IMG/VR virus record: IMGVR_UViG_3300048919_000369 | Coordinates: 1 to 28,984 of that record | Length of the DNA stretch: 28,984 nt | Origin: a virus | Direction: 5' to 3' (one strand) | Part shown: positions 21,085 through 28,861 of the stretch, piece after piece | How positions within the stretch are numbered: the stretch's first letter is position 1 | Layout of the letters: every line of letters starts with the position of its first letter | Notes under the pieces: model-generated | Told to the model about the DNA's origin: nothing | Database searches by the model: none | The model's input: the letters and a program-made list of their open reading frames with translations, nothing else | Made by a program: the position numbers and the translations under genes

Positions 21085-21322
21085 GGTAGATTTCCCTGAC
21101 GTTGGTCTGCCGGGCGTATTCGGCGGCCTGGCTGCGCTCGGTGGAGGCGTCGATCTGGCCTTGCAGCCGGTCGCGTTCGGCCCGCGCGGCATCGTCCGCA
21201 CGCTTCTGCGCGGCCTGTTCCTGTGCGCCGCCGACGCTGGTGCCGTAGAAGAAACCGCCGATGCCGGCAGCGCTCGCGGTGAGCGCCCCGGCAAGGACGA
21301 CGTGGGAGAGGCCGAGCGTCAC
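20924..21322 (-). CDS. Inner-membrane spanin, Rz-like
   Basis: A 132-residue protein starts at GTG 21322, overlapping the endolysin stop as GTGA. Residues about 5-30 (LSHVVLAGALTASAAGIGGFFYG) form one membrane anchor, followed by a long charged coiled-coil stretch (AQEQAAQKRADDAARAERDRLQGQIDASTERSQ) and VYRNVCVDADGVGLLDRA, a tail common in Rz-like proteins. It forms the periplasm-spanning complex with the embedded lipoprotein. A longer upstream reading in this frame is only an overlap with the endolysin. Confidence 0.82.
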   Translation of the reverse strand: MTLGLSHVVLAGALTASAAGIGGFFYGTSVGGAQEQAAQKRADDAARAERDRLQGQIDASTERSQAAEYARQTNVREIYHESQKVIERPVYRNVCVDADGVGLLDRAASIANGESVPGPAGTATGAAESPAH

Positions 21323-21891
21323 GCCCAGCGGCCCCGGATCAGCGCCGCCTGAATCTTGACCGCGATGTCGGCGATGTCGTCGGCGCGATCGGTGCCGTTG
21401 ATGATGCGGCGGTCCTGCACGAACTGCTCGCGGGTGCCGGTGTCGGAGACGTGGCGGCTGAGGCTGCGGCCGGTGAACGCGCCGTCTTCCATGCCCTCGA
21501 TGAGGATCCGCACCGACAGGTCGGGATCGAGGGCGAGGTCGAAATTCTTGAGCAGGGCGCCCTTGAGGCCGAGCGCCTTGTCCGCCCACTCGTAATTGCG
21601 GTCCCACGTCAGCTGGACGAGGCCGCGACCGTACTGCGGCTGACCATACTTGCCGGGTGCGGCGTAGGGCCTGCCCTTGCCGAGGCCCCATTCGCGCTGG
21701 GGCGTGAAGCGGGCTTCGTGCCAGGCGGTGGCAAGCGCATAGGCCAGCCAGCCTAACGGCCACGCGGCGGCGGATGCCAGAATCGCGTTGATGATGTTCA
21801 CCTGTTTCTGATCGAGGCCGCCGGTGATCGAGCGGAGCGAAGCGAAGAAGGCGGCAGGGTTGGCGAGCGCGCGGCGCAGGTTCACGGGCAT
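21319..21891 (-). CDS. Endolysin, GH19-type glycoside hydrolase
   Basis: A 190-residue protein. YALATAWHEARFTPQREWG (51-69) gives the GH19-like catalytic Glu59 and a second Glu67; YGQPQYGRGLVQLTWDRNYEWADKALGL is the conserved substrate-cleft stretch of chitinase-like phage lysozymes. It cuts peptidoglycan. No signal peptide is obvious, so it needs the holin. It replaces the P2 K gene at the same position. It overlaps the Rz-like gene by 4 bases. Confidence 0.88.
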   Translation of the reverse strand: MPVNLRRALANPAAFFASLRSITGGLDQKQVNIINAILASAAAWPLGWLAYALATAWHEARFTPQREWGLGKGRPYAAPGKYGQPQYGRGLVQLTWDRNYEWADKALGLKGALLKNFDLALDPDLSVRILIEGMEDGAFTGRSLSRHVSDTGTREQFVQDRRIINGTDRADDIADIAVKIQAALIRGRWA

Positions 21892-21895
21892 GGGG

Positions 21896-22228
21896 TCAGT
21901 CCTTCTTGGGGAGGAAGCGGTCGGCGAGGCGGGCCGGGAGGCTGGCGAGGGTATCGATCGCGGCCTTGGCCAGCTTGGGCGTGGCGTCGTAGGCGAGCAG
22001 GGCGATGCCGAAGCCGATCGACTGGGACACGAGGCCGCCCCATCCGGTCAGCGTGACGATGGCCAGCGTCGCGTAATAGCTGACCGTCGAACCGATCGCC
22101 CACTGGGCGAAGCGCTGGCGGTACGAGAGGCCGGGCTTCCATGCCTGAGCGACGGCCGAGCCGATCAGCGAGGGCGACAGCGAGCCGAGAAATTCAGCTG
22201 CGGCTTCGAAAATGGGGCGCAGTTCCAT
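21896..22228 (-). CDS. Putative holin
   Basis: A 110-residue protein immediately before the endolysin. It has amphipathic N-terminal and C-terminal ends and two likely membrane helices, about 45-65 (AIGSTVSYYATLAIVTLTGWGG) and 66-80 (LVSQSIGFGIALLAYDA). The C-terminus is basic (ARLADRFLPKKD), as in holins. The X-holin-endolysin order equals P2 X-Y-K. The sequence is not clearly P2 Y, so the assignment rests on topology and position. Confidence 0.72.
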   Translation of the reverse strand: MELRPIFEAAAEFLGSLSPSLIGSAVAQAWKPGLSYRQRFAQWAIGSTVSYYATLAIVTLTGWGGLVSQSIGFGIALLAYDATPKLAKAAIDTLASLPARLADRFLPKKD

Positions 22229-22231
22229 GTG

Positions 22232-22462
22232 TCAGCTCCAAAGCTGGATGAGGGGGAGCACGCGGTTCGCGCTGGTGGTGGCAGTGGCTGTTGCGGGGAT
22301 CAGGACGACGGTGCCGAGCGGCAGCACCTTCCCGCTGTCGGCAAGGCCGGGGTTGGCATCGAGCACGCGCGTCAGTTCGCCCGGTCCCAGCCCGGCTTCG
22401 CGCCAGAGCAGCTGGTCGAGCGTGTCGCCCTGTTTGGACCGGAGGCGCTGCGCGGCGGCCAT
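22232..22462 (-). CDS. X: Tail protein X
   Basis: A 76-residue protein with the gpX/LysM-like pattern: RSKQGDTLDQLLWREAGLGPGELTRVLDANPGLADSGKVLPLGTVVLIP. It is slightly longer than P2 X (67). It overlaps the stop of L by one base (TGATG). The role is in tail assembly, probably binding peptidoglycan or joining tail components. Confidence 0.92.
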   Translation of the reverse strand: MAAAQRLRSKQGDTLDQLLWREAGLGPGELTRVLDANPGLADSGKVLPLGTVVLIPATATATTSANRVLPLIQLWS

Positions 22463-22944
22463 CAGATCAGGTCCACCGTCGTTCGCGATACGCCGAGGAT
22501 GTCGCGCACGGCATGCAGGGCATCCCGGCGCAGTTCGCCGATCGAGGGCGTGAGATCGTCCGCCTGACTGCCGCCTGCGGTGGTCGTATCGAAGTCGCGG
22601 TAGCGCTCCACCAGTTCGGCCTTGGCGTAGAGGCTGACGGCGCGGTGATAGCGGATCAGCTGCTGGCTCTGGCCGTCCAGCTGCGGCGACGGCACATCGG
22701 CAAGCGTGGCGTACCCGGCGGCAATCGACCGCGCAGCGTAGGCGCGCAGGTCGTACTCCACCGACATAATGGCGCCGAGGATCGCTGCCCGCAGCCGGGG
22801 CGCAGTGATACTGCCCGAAATGCGGGCATCTGCGCGCACAGCTGCGAGTGCGATGTCGGGGAAGAAGCCGTCGTTGGCGATGACGCCTTCATCGGCGGGC
22901 GGATCCTCGATCGCATCGCACGGCGGGTTGGCGATGAAGGTCAT
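22462..22944 (-). CDS. L: Head completion/stabilisation protein L
   Basis: A 160-residue protein (P2 L is 169) starts at ATG 22944, overlapping the upstream membrane gene as ATGA. It has DEGVIANDGFFPDIALAAVRADARISGSITAPRLRAAILGAIMSVEYDLRAYAARSIAAGYATLADVPS and LIRYHRAVSLYAKAELVERYRDFDTTTAG, the gpL hallmarks. It closes filled heads at the connector. Confidence 0.93.
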   Translation of the reverse strand: MTFIANPPCDAIEDPPADEGVIANDGFFPDIALAAVRADARISGSITAPRLRAAILGAIMSVEYDLRAYAARSIAAGYATLADVPSPQLDGQSQQLIRYHRAVSLYAKAELVERYRDFDTTTAGGSQADDLTPSIGELRRDALHAVRDILGVSRTTVDLI

Positions 22945-23264
22945 GGCGCGATCAGGGCACTGTAACTGGCGAGACCAACTATCAGGGTGAGACGGCCGGT
23001 ATGATAGGCCGCGAAGGCCCAGAATGCGGCCCAAGCGAGCGCATAGGCGATGTAGAGCAGCAGCCCACTCTTGCCCGGCACTGCGCGGAACAACGTCACT
23101 TTCGACGCCTTCATCGCTTGGGCCAGCGCGGCACTCGGCTTGCCCAGCAGCAGTGCAATCCCCAGCGCGCAGGCCAGTCGATGGACCATCCTGCGGATGT
23201 TGTCGGCGAAGGTGACGGCGAAAGCGAGTGAGGCAACGAAAAGGACGATCGTGACGAGGCTCAT
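22941..23264 (-). CDS. Small multi-pass membrane protein inserted between M and L
   Basis: A 107-residue protein starts at ATG 23264 with GGAG 6 bases upstream. Three to four hydrophobic helices are visible: 1-18 (SLVTIVLFVASLAFAVTF), about 30-48 (ACALGIALLLGKPSAALA) and 68-105 (GLLLYIAYALAWAAFWAFAAYHTG and LTLIVGLASYSALIAP). It overlaps L as ATGA. P2 has nothing between M and L, so this is an insertion in a highly conserved head block. It may be an additional holin/antiholin or an exclusion protein. No family recognised. Confidence 0.68.
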   Translation of the reverse strand: MSLVTIVLFVASLAFAVTFADNIRRMVHRLACALGIALLLGKPSAALAQAMKASKVTLFRAVPGKSGLLLYIAYALAWAAFWAFAAYHTGRLTLIVGLASYSALIAP

Positions 23265-23383
23265 TGCAGGCTCCATTTCGGCCGCCCGGCTAACAGGGGT
23301 GGGGATCGGGTCAGCTGGCGGCCCTTCGGCTCGAAAGCCTCCCGCAGCGCGCGATCCGCCCCTGAGCGCCGGGGGCGAGCTTG

Positions 23384-24178
23384 TTACGCGGCAGGGTTGC
23401 CGCCGGTGTCTGTGGTGGACGCGGCGGCGCTGACAGCGGCCAGCAGCTTTTCCGCGCGCTTGACGCGGTCCTTCACGCCGATGCGATCGTGCAGGCGCTG
23501 GGCTTCGCGAAGGTTGATGAGGGCGCTTTCCAGAGGGGCCTGGCTGGATTCCGCTGGCGCGTCCTCGGCTTTGCGCAGCTGCTCGATGCCGATGGCCTTG
23601 AGCAGCTTGGCGCGAACCTGATCGTGGATGTCGAGGCCGATGGTGAGGTTATCGGCGGTGTCGAGCACGGACGGCGGGAAAGCCTTGCCGGTGTTCTGGA
23701 CCTTCAAGGCGGCGTCGGCGATCTCTTCGACGAGGATCGTCGCGACATCGCGCTCGTAGCGCTTGGGCATCGCCACATGGTGGCGCAGCAAGAATTCCCC
23801 GATGGCGAGGGCATCATCATAGGCACCGACGTCGATCGACCAGACCATGCAGGTGGGAACAACATCGGCGGCGATGCCGGTGCCGACGCCTGCATCGGCG
23901 CTCATCACGCCAACGACCCACGCGTTGTACTGCGGGAGCATCTCGCGCTTGGCTTCGATCTTGCGGTCGATCGACTTGATTTCCTTCAGGCGGCGCAGAT
24001 CGTGCGTCAGGCGCAGGGCGATCTCGGCGGCGGCCCGGTCGGCGGGCGTTGCCTTGCCCCCCGCTGCCGAAGGGAGGACGGCAGCGGGGGAGGCAACCGC
24101 CCCCGTGACAGGTGCGGTTGCTGCGATGATGGTCTGGGCAGCGAGTACGCGATCACGCTTAAGACGAGCGAGGCTCAT
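23384..24178 (-). CDS. M: Terminase small subunit M
   Basis: A 264-residue protein (P2 M is 247) starts at ATG 24178 with AGGATATC upstream. Key blocks are LRRLKEIKSIDRKIEAKREMLPQYNAWVVGVMSADAGVGTG, TCMVWSIDVGAYDDALAIGEFLLRHHVAMPKRYERDVATILVEEIADAAL and IHDQVRAKLLKAIGIEQL, all conserved in gpM, the DNA-recognition and cleavage partner of terminase P. An Ala-rich N-terminal linker (VTGAVASPAAVLPSAAGG) is extra. After the TAA the same frame stays open for another 40 codons. Confidence 0.93.
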   Translation of the reverse strand: MSLARLKRDRVLAAQTIIAATAPVTGAVASPAAVLPSAAGGKATPADRAAAEIALRLTHDLRRLKEIKSIDRKIEAKREMLPQYNAWVVGVMSADAGVGTGIAADVVPTCMVWSIDVGAYDDALAIGEFLLRHHVAMPKRYERDVATILVEEIADAALKVQNTGKAFPPSVLDTADNLTIGLDIHDQVRAKLLKAIGIEQLRKAEDAPAESSQAPLESALINLREAQRLHDRIGVKDRVKRAEKLLAAVSAAASTTDTGGNPAA

Positions 24179-24226
24179 GGTGATATCCTGTGACGGGAGC
24201 GGTTACGGGAGGGCGAAACCGGGCTA

Positions 24227-25324
24227 TCAGCCGGGCTTCTTGGCCATCTTGATGTTCTCGACGAGGGCGCAGCGGCCGTAGTCTTCCACTACGTAGTCCT
24301 CGTTGACGGACTCGTAGTTTTCGATCTGGTCGAGTGCCGGCTCATCCTTGAGCTGGCGGCGGCGGGTCTCTTCCTGAACGTAGATCGCGAGGTTATCGAG
24401 GCTGGTGATCAGCAGCGAATCCTCGGGGAAGAACGGCACGATGACAGCGCGCTTGCCTGCCAGCTGCTTGGGCAGCGTCAGGATGCGGTGCGCGGCTTCG
24501 CGTTCGGTCGCGGTATCACCGGCGGCCTGCAGCAGGTTCAGGTACTTGTCCTTGACCAGTGCCCAGCCCACGATGACGACGAGGTCGGTGTCGCTGCGGT
24601 TCCAGGGATCGAGCAGATCGAGCGCGTCGAAGGCGACCGCGTCGAGGTTCGCATAGTCGGCCTTGGCGGTGTCGGCGTTCGTGACCTCGCCGTCGATCAC
24701 TTCGACGATATCGACATCGGCAGCGACGTAGATCGCCTTGTCGGCGCCGTCCGTCAGGGCGCCGTCATCGAGCACGCGCTCGTCGGCATGGGTGCGGATC
24801 TTGTGCAGCCAGCCCTCGTTGACGTCCTGCAGAAGCGGATTGGCGGCGCGATCGGTGGTTGCGGCGGCCGAGGTGCCGTTGAAGCCGATCATGATGCGGT
24901 CGCGGCCCTGCTGTTTCAGGATCACGTCGCGCAGCAGCGTCTGGAAGTTCGGCTTGTGGCGCCACTGGTCGAGCTTGGCGTAGGGGATCGCGTGGTCGTA
25001 GTTGGTCTGGCGGCAGAAGTAGCCGCCGTCGTCGGTGGTGTCGGTCGGATCGCTGGGGGTGCGGCGCTCGCCGTTCTTGGTGTTGGTGCGCCCGGCCAGC
25101 GGGCGGGTGACGCCGACGCCGACCTTGTCGCCGGACTGTGCCACGACCGGCACCACGCTGACCTGCTGCAGGAATTCGCTCGATTCCTGGATCTTCTCTT
25201 CCAGCGTCTGTTCGACAGACGGGGCCACGCTGAACTTGGCAACGGTATCGGCTTCGTCGATGCCATTGAGTTCGGCAACGCGGGCGACGTACTTCTTGTA
25301 GGCTGCGCGGGTTTCTTTACGCAT
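24227..25324 (-). CDS. N: Major capsid protein N
   Basis: A 365-residue protein (P2 N is 357) starts at ATG 25324 with AGGAG upstream. RKETRAAYKKYVARVAELNGI, FSVAPSVEQTLEEKIQESSEFLQQVSVVPV, CRQTNYDHAIPYAKLDQWRHKPNFQTLLRDVILKQQGRDRIMIGFNG and VEDYGRCALVENI are the family blocks. The N-terminal part is removed by the O protease during head maturation in P2. It folds as an HK97-type capsid subunit. Confidence 0.95.
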   Translation of the reverse strand: MRKETRAAYKKYVARVAELNGIDEADTVAKFSVAPSVEQTLEEKIQESSEFLQQVSVVPVVAQSGDKVGVGVTRPLAGRTNTKNGERRTPSDPTDTTDDGGYFCRQTNYDHAIPYAKLDQWRHKPNFQTLLRDVILKQQGRDRIMIGFNGTSAAATTDRAANPLLQDVNEGWLHKIRTHADERVLDDGALTDGADKAIYVAADVDIVEVIDGEVTNADTAKADYANLDAVAFDALDLLDPWNRSDTDLVVIVGWALVKDKYLNLLQAAGDTATEREAAHRILTLPKQLAGKRAVIVPFFPEDSLLITSLDNLAIYVQEETRRRQLKDEPALDQIENYESVNEDYVVEDYGRCALVENIKMAKKPG

Positions 25325-25376
25325 TTGGGGTGCTCCTGAGAGGCGCGAGGGGCTTGGGCAGGTGGGGGCGGGCCGA

Positions 25377-26198
25377 TCAGCAGTCGGTCAGGAGCGCGGC
25401 ATCGCCGCCGCCGCCGGTTGCAGGGTCGCGACGGAAATTCTGCGGCTGTTCGGTGGATGCCAGCTGCGCTTCCAGCTTGTCGAAGCGGGCGCCGAGGGCG
25501 GCGACAGCGTCGTTCGACGGCTTGACGGCGGCGGCCACCTGCTCGCCCATCACGGCGGCGAAGCGTTCGATGTCGGGAGCGTTGTCGTTGGCGGGTGCCG
25601 GGGCTGGGGGCGGCGTGGCTGGTTCCTTGGGTTTCTCCGACTTGAAGAGCGTGGAGAACGCGGCGAGGAAGCCGGACTTGGTCGCTTCGGCGATAGTCGC
25701 ACCGTCGAGCGACGGCTCGATCTCAAGCTCGGTCTCGTAAGCCGAGGTGAAGAAGTTGGGGCGGGACTGGACGGCGAACTTCAGCGGTTCGGTGCCGAGC
25801 GATGCCGGGGTGTCGGTGATGGCGAGGCCGACGAGATAGCCTTTGCCTTCGCCTGCAAAATTGGGGTGAAGCTCGCAGCTGGTGTAGAGCTTCTGCCCCG
25901 CCTTGTTGAGCGCGACCAGCTGGTCGTTGGCTTCGATCTCGGCGACCAGGCTGAGCAGCTTCTTCGGCGCGCCGTTGATGGTAAGTTCCACCTCTTCGGT
26001 GCGCAGCGACAGCACGGTGCCGTAGGCATTGAAGGGCTTGTCCGGGCTGTACCCGGCGATGTGCTCGCAATTGATGCGCGCGGCATAGGTGGCGGGCGCG
26101 TAGCTGGCGGCAGCCTGTTCGAGCAGAGCGCGCTCGATGACGCGGCCATCGACGGTGGGGCCTTCGACGGCGACGCGGAAAAACTTGCTCTTGGCCAT
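25377..26198 (-). CDS. O: Capsid scaffold and maturation protease O
   Basis: A 273-residue protein starts at ATG 26198 with AAGGAA upstream. The N-terminal serine protease has candidate catalytic residues Asp17 (TVDGR), His46 (NCEHIAGYSP) and Ser107 (YTSCEL), matching the P2 gpO triad (Asp19, His48, Ser107). Residues 130-215 link to a Pro-rich segment, and the last 60 residues (ERFAAVMGEQVAAAVKPS, FDKLEAQLAST) form the helical scaffold that shapes the procapsid. It heads the O-S late operon, divergent from P. Confidence 0.94.
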   Translation of the reverse strand: MAKSKFFRVAVEGPTVDGRVIERALLEQAAASYAPATYAARINCEHIAGYSPDKPFNAYGTVLSLRTEEVELTINGAPKKLLSLVAEIEANDQLVALNKAGQKLYTSCELHPNFAGEGKGYLVGLAITDTPASLGTEPLKFAVQSRPNFFTSAYETELEIEPSLDGATIAEATKSGFLAAFSTLFKSEKPKEPATPPPAPAPANDNAPDIERFAAVMGEQVAAAVKPSNDAVAALGARFDKLEAQLASTEQPQNFRRDPATGGGGDAALLTDC

Positions 26199-26287
26199 GA
26201 TCGGTCCGGTTCCTTGAGGGTGCGGCGGGTTCGGCAGCGGTGTTGACCCGGCCAAAAGGACCGCTGCGGCGCATCTTCTCAAGGGCA

Positions 26288-26317
26288 TCCATTTGGTCTG
26301 GCGCTGGACCAAATGGA
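26288..26317. promoter_or_regulatory. Palindromic late-gene box between divergent O and P
   Basis: TCCATTTGGTC (26288-26298) and GACCAAATGGA (26307-26317) form a perfect 11-bp inverted repeat with an 8-bp centre containing GGCGCT. The core matches the V box in both arms and centre. Lying between divergent genes it cannot be a terminator for either. The centre is 57.5 bp before ATG 26360 of P and about 104 bp before O. This is where P2 has its PO and PP late promoters. Confidence 0.68.
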
Positions 26318-26359
26318 CAGCGGTGATTGACGGCAAAAACGCGGCGCATGGTCGCCGTC

Positions 26360-28213
26360 ATGAGCACGCACGCGACCCTCCCTGACCCGCTGGCTTCCGC
26401 ATGGAAGTTCGATCCGCGTCGCCACGCCCGCAGCCTGTACTGGCGCGGGTGGGGCGTGACGCAGATCGCCGACGAGTTCGCGCTGCACGGCGTGGCGAAC
26501 GATCAGGGCAAGCCAATCCCGCGCCCGACGATCGAATCGTGGCGCCAGCGCGACAAGTGGGACGAGGCGCCGTCGATCAAGAAGATCGAGGACGGCATCG
26601 AGATCCGCCTGCTGACGCTGATCGCGAAGGAAAAGAAGACCAGCGGCGACCTCGTCGAGATGGACGCGCTCAACCGGTCGATCGAGAGCCTGGCCCGCGT
26701 TCGGCGGTTCGAGCAGCCGGGCGGGCATAGCGGCGATCTCAACGAGAAGGTCGGCAATCGCAACGCCGGGCCGCGCAAGGCGCCGAAAAAGAACCACTTC
26801 ACCGAAGAGCAGGCCGAGGAACTCAAGCGTATCTTCCTCGACGGGTGTTTCGACTATCAGCTGCGCTGGTGGAAGGAGAAGGATCAGCGCACCCGCATGA
26901 TCCTGAAGTCGCGCCAGATCGGCGCCACCTACTTCTTCGCCTTCGAAGCGCTGATGGACGCGATCGAGACAGGGCGGAACCAGATCTTCCTGTCAGCCTC
27001 CAAGGCGCAGGCCCATCAGTTCCGGTCCTACATCGTCAGCTTCGCCAAGCTGGTGGGCGTGTCGCTGGCGGGTGACCCGATGGTCATCACGTCCGATCTG
27101 CGCCCGCCGGAAGAGGCCGGGGCTGAACTGCACTTCCTCGGCACGAACTTCCGCACCGCGCAGGGACGTAGCGGCAATTTCTACTTCGACGAGTTCTTCT
27201 GGGTCCACTCGTTCGAGGAGCTCAACAAGGTCGCCTCGGGCATGGCGACGCACAAGAAATGGCGGAAAACCTACTTCTCGACGCCATCGACCATCGCGCA
27301 CCCGGCCTATCCGTACTGGACCGGCGAGCGCCGCAACAAGCGCCGGAAGAAGACCGACCGGATCGAGATCGACGTCAGCCACCAGGCTCTTGCCGCTGGC
27401 AGCGTCGGGCCGGACCGGGTGTGGCGGCACATCGTCAACATCCGTGACGCGGATCTCGCGGGCTGCGACCTGTTCGATATCGAGGAGCTTGAGGACGAGT
27501 ACGCGGCCGACGAGTTCGCGAACCTCTACATGTGCGAGTTCGTCGACGACAGCCTGTCCGCGTTCAAGTTCAACGACCTGATCGCGTGTGGCTGCGACAG
27601 CCTAGTCGAATGGGAGGACTTCAACCCGGAGGCCGCGCGGCCATATGGCAATCGCGCGGTCTGGGCTGGGTATGATCCGCAGTCGAGCGAGACCGGCGAC
27701 AACGCGGCGCTGGTGATCGCCGCGCCGCCGTTGTCGGAGGGCGGGACGTTTCGGATCCTCGAACGACACCCGCTGCGCGGTCAGGACTTCGAAGAGCAGG
27801 CCGCCTTCATCAAGGCCATGCTGGGCCGGTACAACTGCACGTACCTGGGCGTGGACGCGACCGGCGTTGGCGCCGGTGTCTATCAGCTGCTGGCCAAGCC
27901 CGGCGCGCTGCCCGGCTGTTCCGTCGCCAAGATCGAATACTCGCTGGAAGTAAAGGCGGGCATGATCATGAAGGCGCAGAACGTGATCCGGCGCGGGCGC
28001 CTGGCGTTCGAGAGCAGCTACCTCGACATCGTCTCGGCGTTCGTCTCGATCAAGAAAACGCTGACCACCAGCGGGCGCAACGTGACCTTCAAGGCCGGGC
28101 GCGGCGGTGACGACGGCCATGCCGACATCGCGTGGGCGACCATGCACATCCTCATGAACGAGCCGCTCGACGGCAAGGAAAAGCCCAAGGGCACGATGGA
28201 GATTATCGAATGA
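26360..28213 (+). CDS. P: Terminase large subunit P
   Basis: A 617-residue protein from ATG 26360 (ATG 26348 is an in-frame alternative). Residues 18-70 hold a small HTH (SLYWRGWGVTQIADEF, TIESWRQRDKWD). The ATPase has Walker A-like LKSRQIGAT (182-190) and Walker B FYFDEF (274-279), followed by STPSTIAHPAY. The nuclease domain has AGYDPQSSETGDNAALV, GVDATGVGAGVY and GHADIAWA acidic residues of the RNase H-like fold. It packages DNA into heads with M. It overlaps portal Q as ATGA. No Shine-Dalgarno is visible at its start. Confidence 0.94.
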   Translation: MSTHATLPDPLASAWKFDPRRHARSLYWRGWGVTQIADEFALHGVANDQGKPIPRPTIESWRQRDKWDEAPSIKKIEDGIEIRLLTLIAKEKKTSGDLVEMDALNRSIESLARVRRFEQPGGHSGDLNEKVGNRNAGPRKAPKKNHFTEEQAEELKRIFLDGCFDYQLRWWKEKDQRTRMILKSRQIGATYFFAFEALMDAIETGRNQIFLSASKAQAHQFRSYIVSFAKLVGVSLAGDPMVITSDLRPPEEAGAELHFLGTNFRTAQGRSGNFYFDEFFWVHSFEELNKVASGMATHKKWRKTYFSTPSTIAHPAYPYWTGERRNKRRKKTDRIEIDVSHQALAAGSVGPDRVWRHIVNIRDADLAGCDLFDIEELEDEYAADEFANLYMCEFVDDSLSAFKFNDLIACGCDSLVEWEDFNPEAARPYGNRAVWAGYDPQSSETGDNAALVIAAPPLSEGGTFRILERHPLRGQDFEEQAAFIKAMLGRYNCTYLGVDATGVGAGVYQLLAKPGALPGCSVAKIEYSLEVKAGMIMKAQNVIRRGRLAFESSYLDIVSAFVSIKKTLTTSGRNVTFKAGRGGDDGHADIAWATMHILMNEPLDGKEKPKGTMEIIE

Positions 28214-28861
28214 GCAAGCGTAACCGTGCCCGCCGTATGAGCCGTCAGGAAACGGCGGAGGCATCGCCCGGCGCGATCGTCGCCGCCAATGACAACCGCG
28301 GCGTAGTGCAGGCCTTCACCTTCGGCGAACCCGAGCCGGTGCTCAGCCGGGCGACGATGCTGGACATGCTGGAATGCTATCACAACCAGCGCTGGTATGA
28401 GCCGCCGATCTCCTTGCATGGCCTTGCCCGCGCCTTCCGCGCCTCGCCGCATCATTCCAGCGCGATCATCCTCAAGCGCAACATGCTGGCCGCCAGCCTA
28501 GAGCCGACCCAATGGCTGAGCCGCGCGGCGTTCAAGGGCATGGCGCAGGACTATCTGGTGATGGGCAACGCCTATGCACAGGAGGTCCGCAACCGCCTCG
28601 GCGGCCTGTTGCGGCTCGACCACGCGCTTGCGAAGTATACCCGGCGCGGCGTGGAGTCGGGGCACTTCTGGTGGGTGCCGGGGCATCAGCCCGAGGTTGA
28701 GTTCGCGCCGGGCACGGTGCACCAGTTGATCGCGCCGGACGTCAATCAGGAGATCTATGGCCTGCCCGAATATCTGTCGGCCTTGCAGTCGGCGCTGCTG
28801 AACGAGAACGCGACGCTGTTCCGCCGCCGCTACTACGAGAACGGCAGTCACGCGGGCTACA
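28210..28861 (+). pseudogene. Q: Portal protein Q, interrupted at about 28861
   Basis: From ATG 28210, 217 residues match the P2-type portal: AFTFGEPEPVLSRATMLDMLECYHNQRWYEPPISLHGLARAFRASPHHSSAI, LVMGNAYAQEVRNRLGGLLRLDHALAKYTRR, LIAPDVNQEIYGLPEYLSALQSALLNENATLFRRRYYENGSHAGY. P2-like portals then continue with IMY and about 120 more residues; here the protein changes abruptly to RGGRVGLNRDRRRLSG, which is not portal-like. The frame stays open to the window edge. The end of the gene is therefore displaced or lost, which would block head assembly. The start is coupled to P. Confidence 0.85.

Noticed and set aside
23301-23375. Hairpin-like GC repeats between M and the membrane gene as a terminator
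   Set aside because: The stems are short, no T-run follows, and the region is an open frame in phase with M. Too weak to call.
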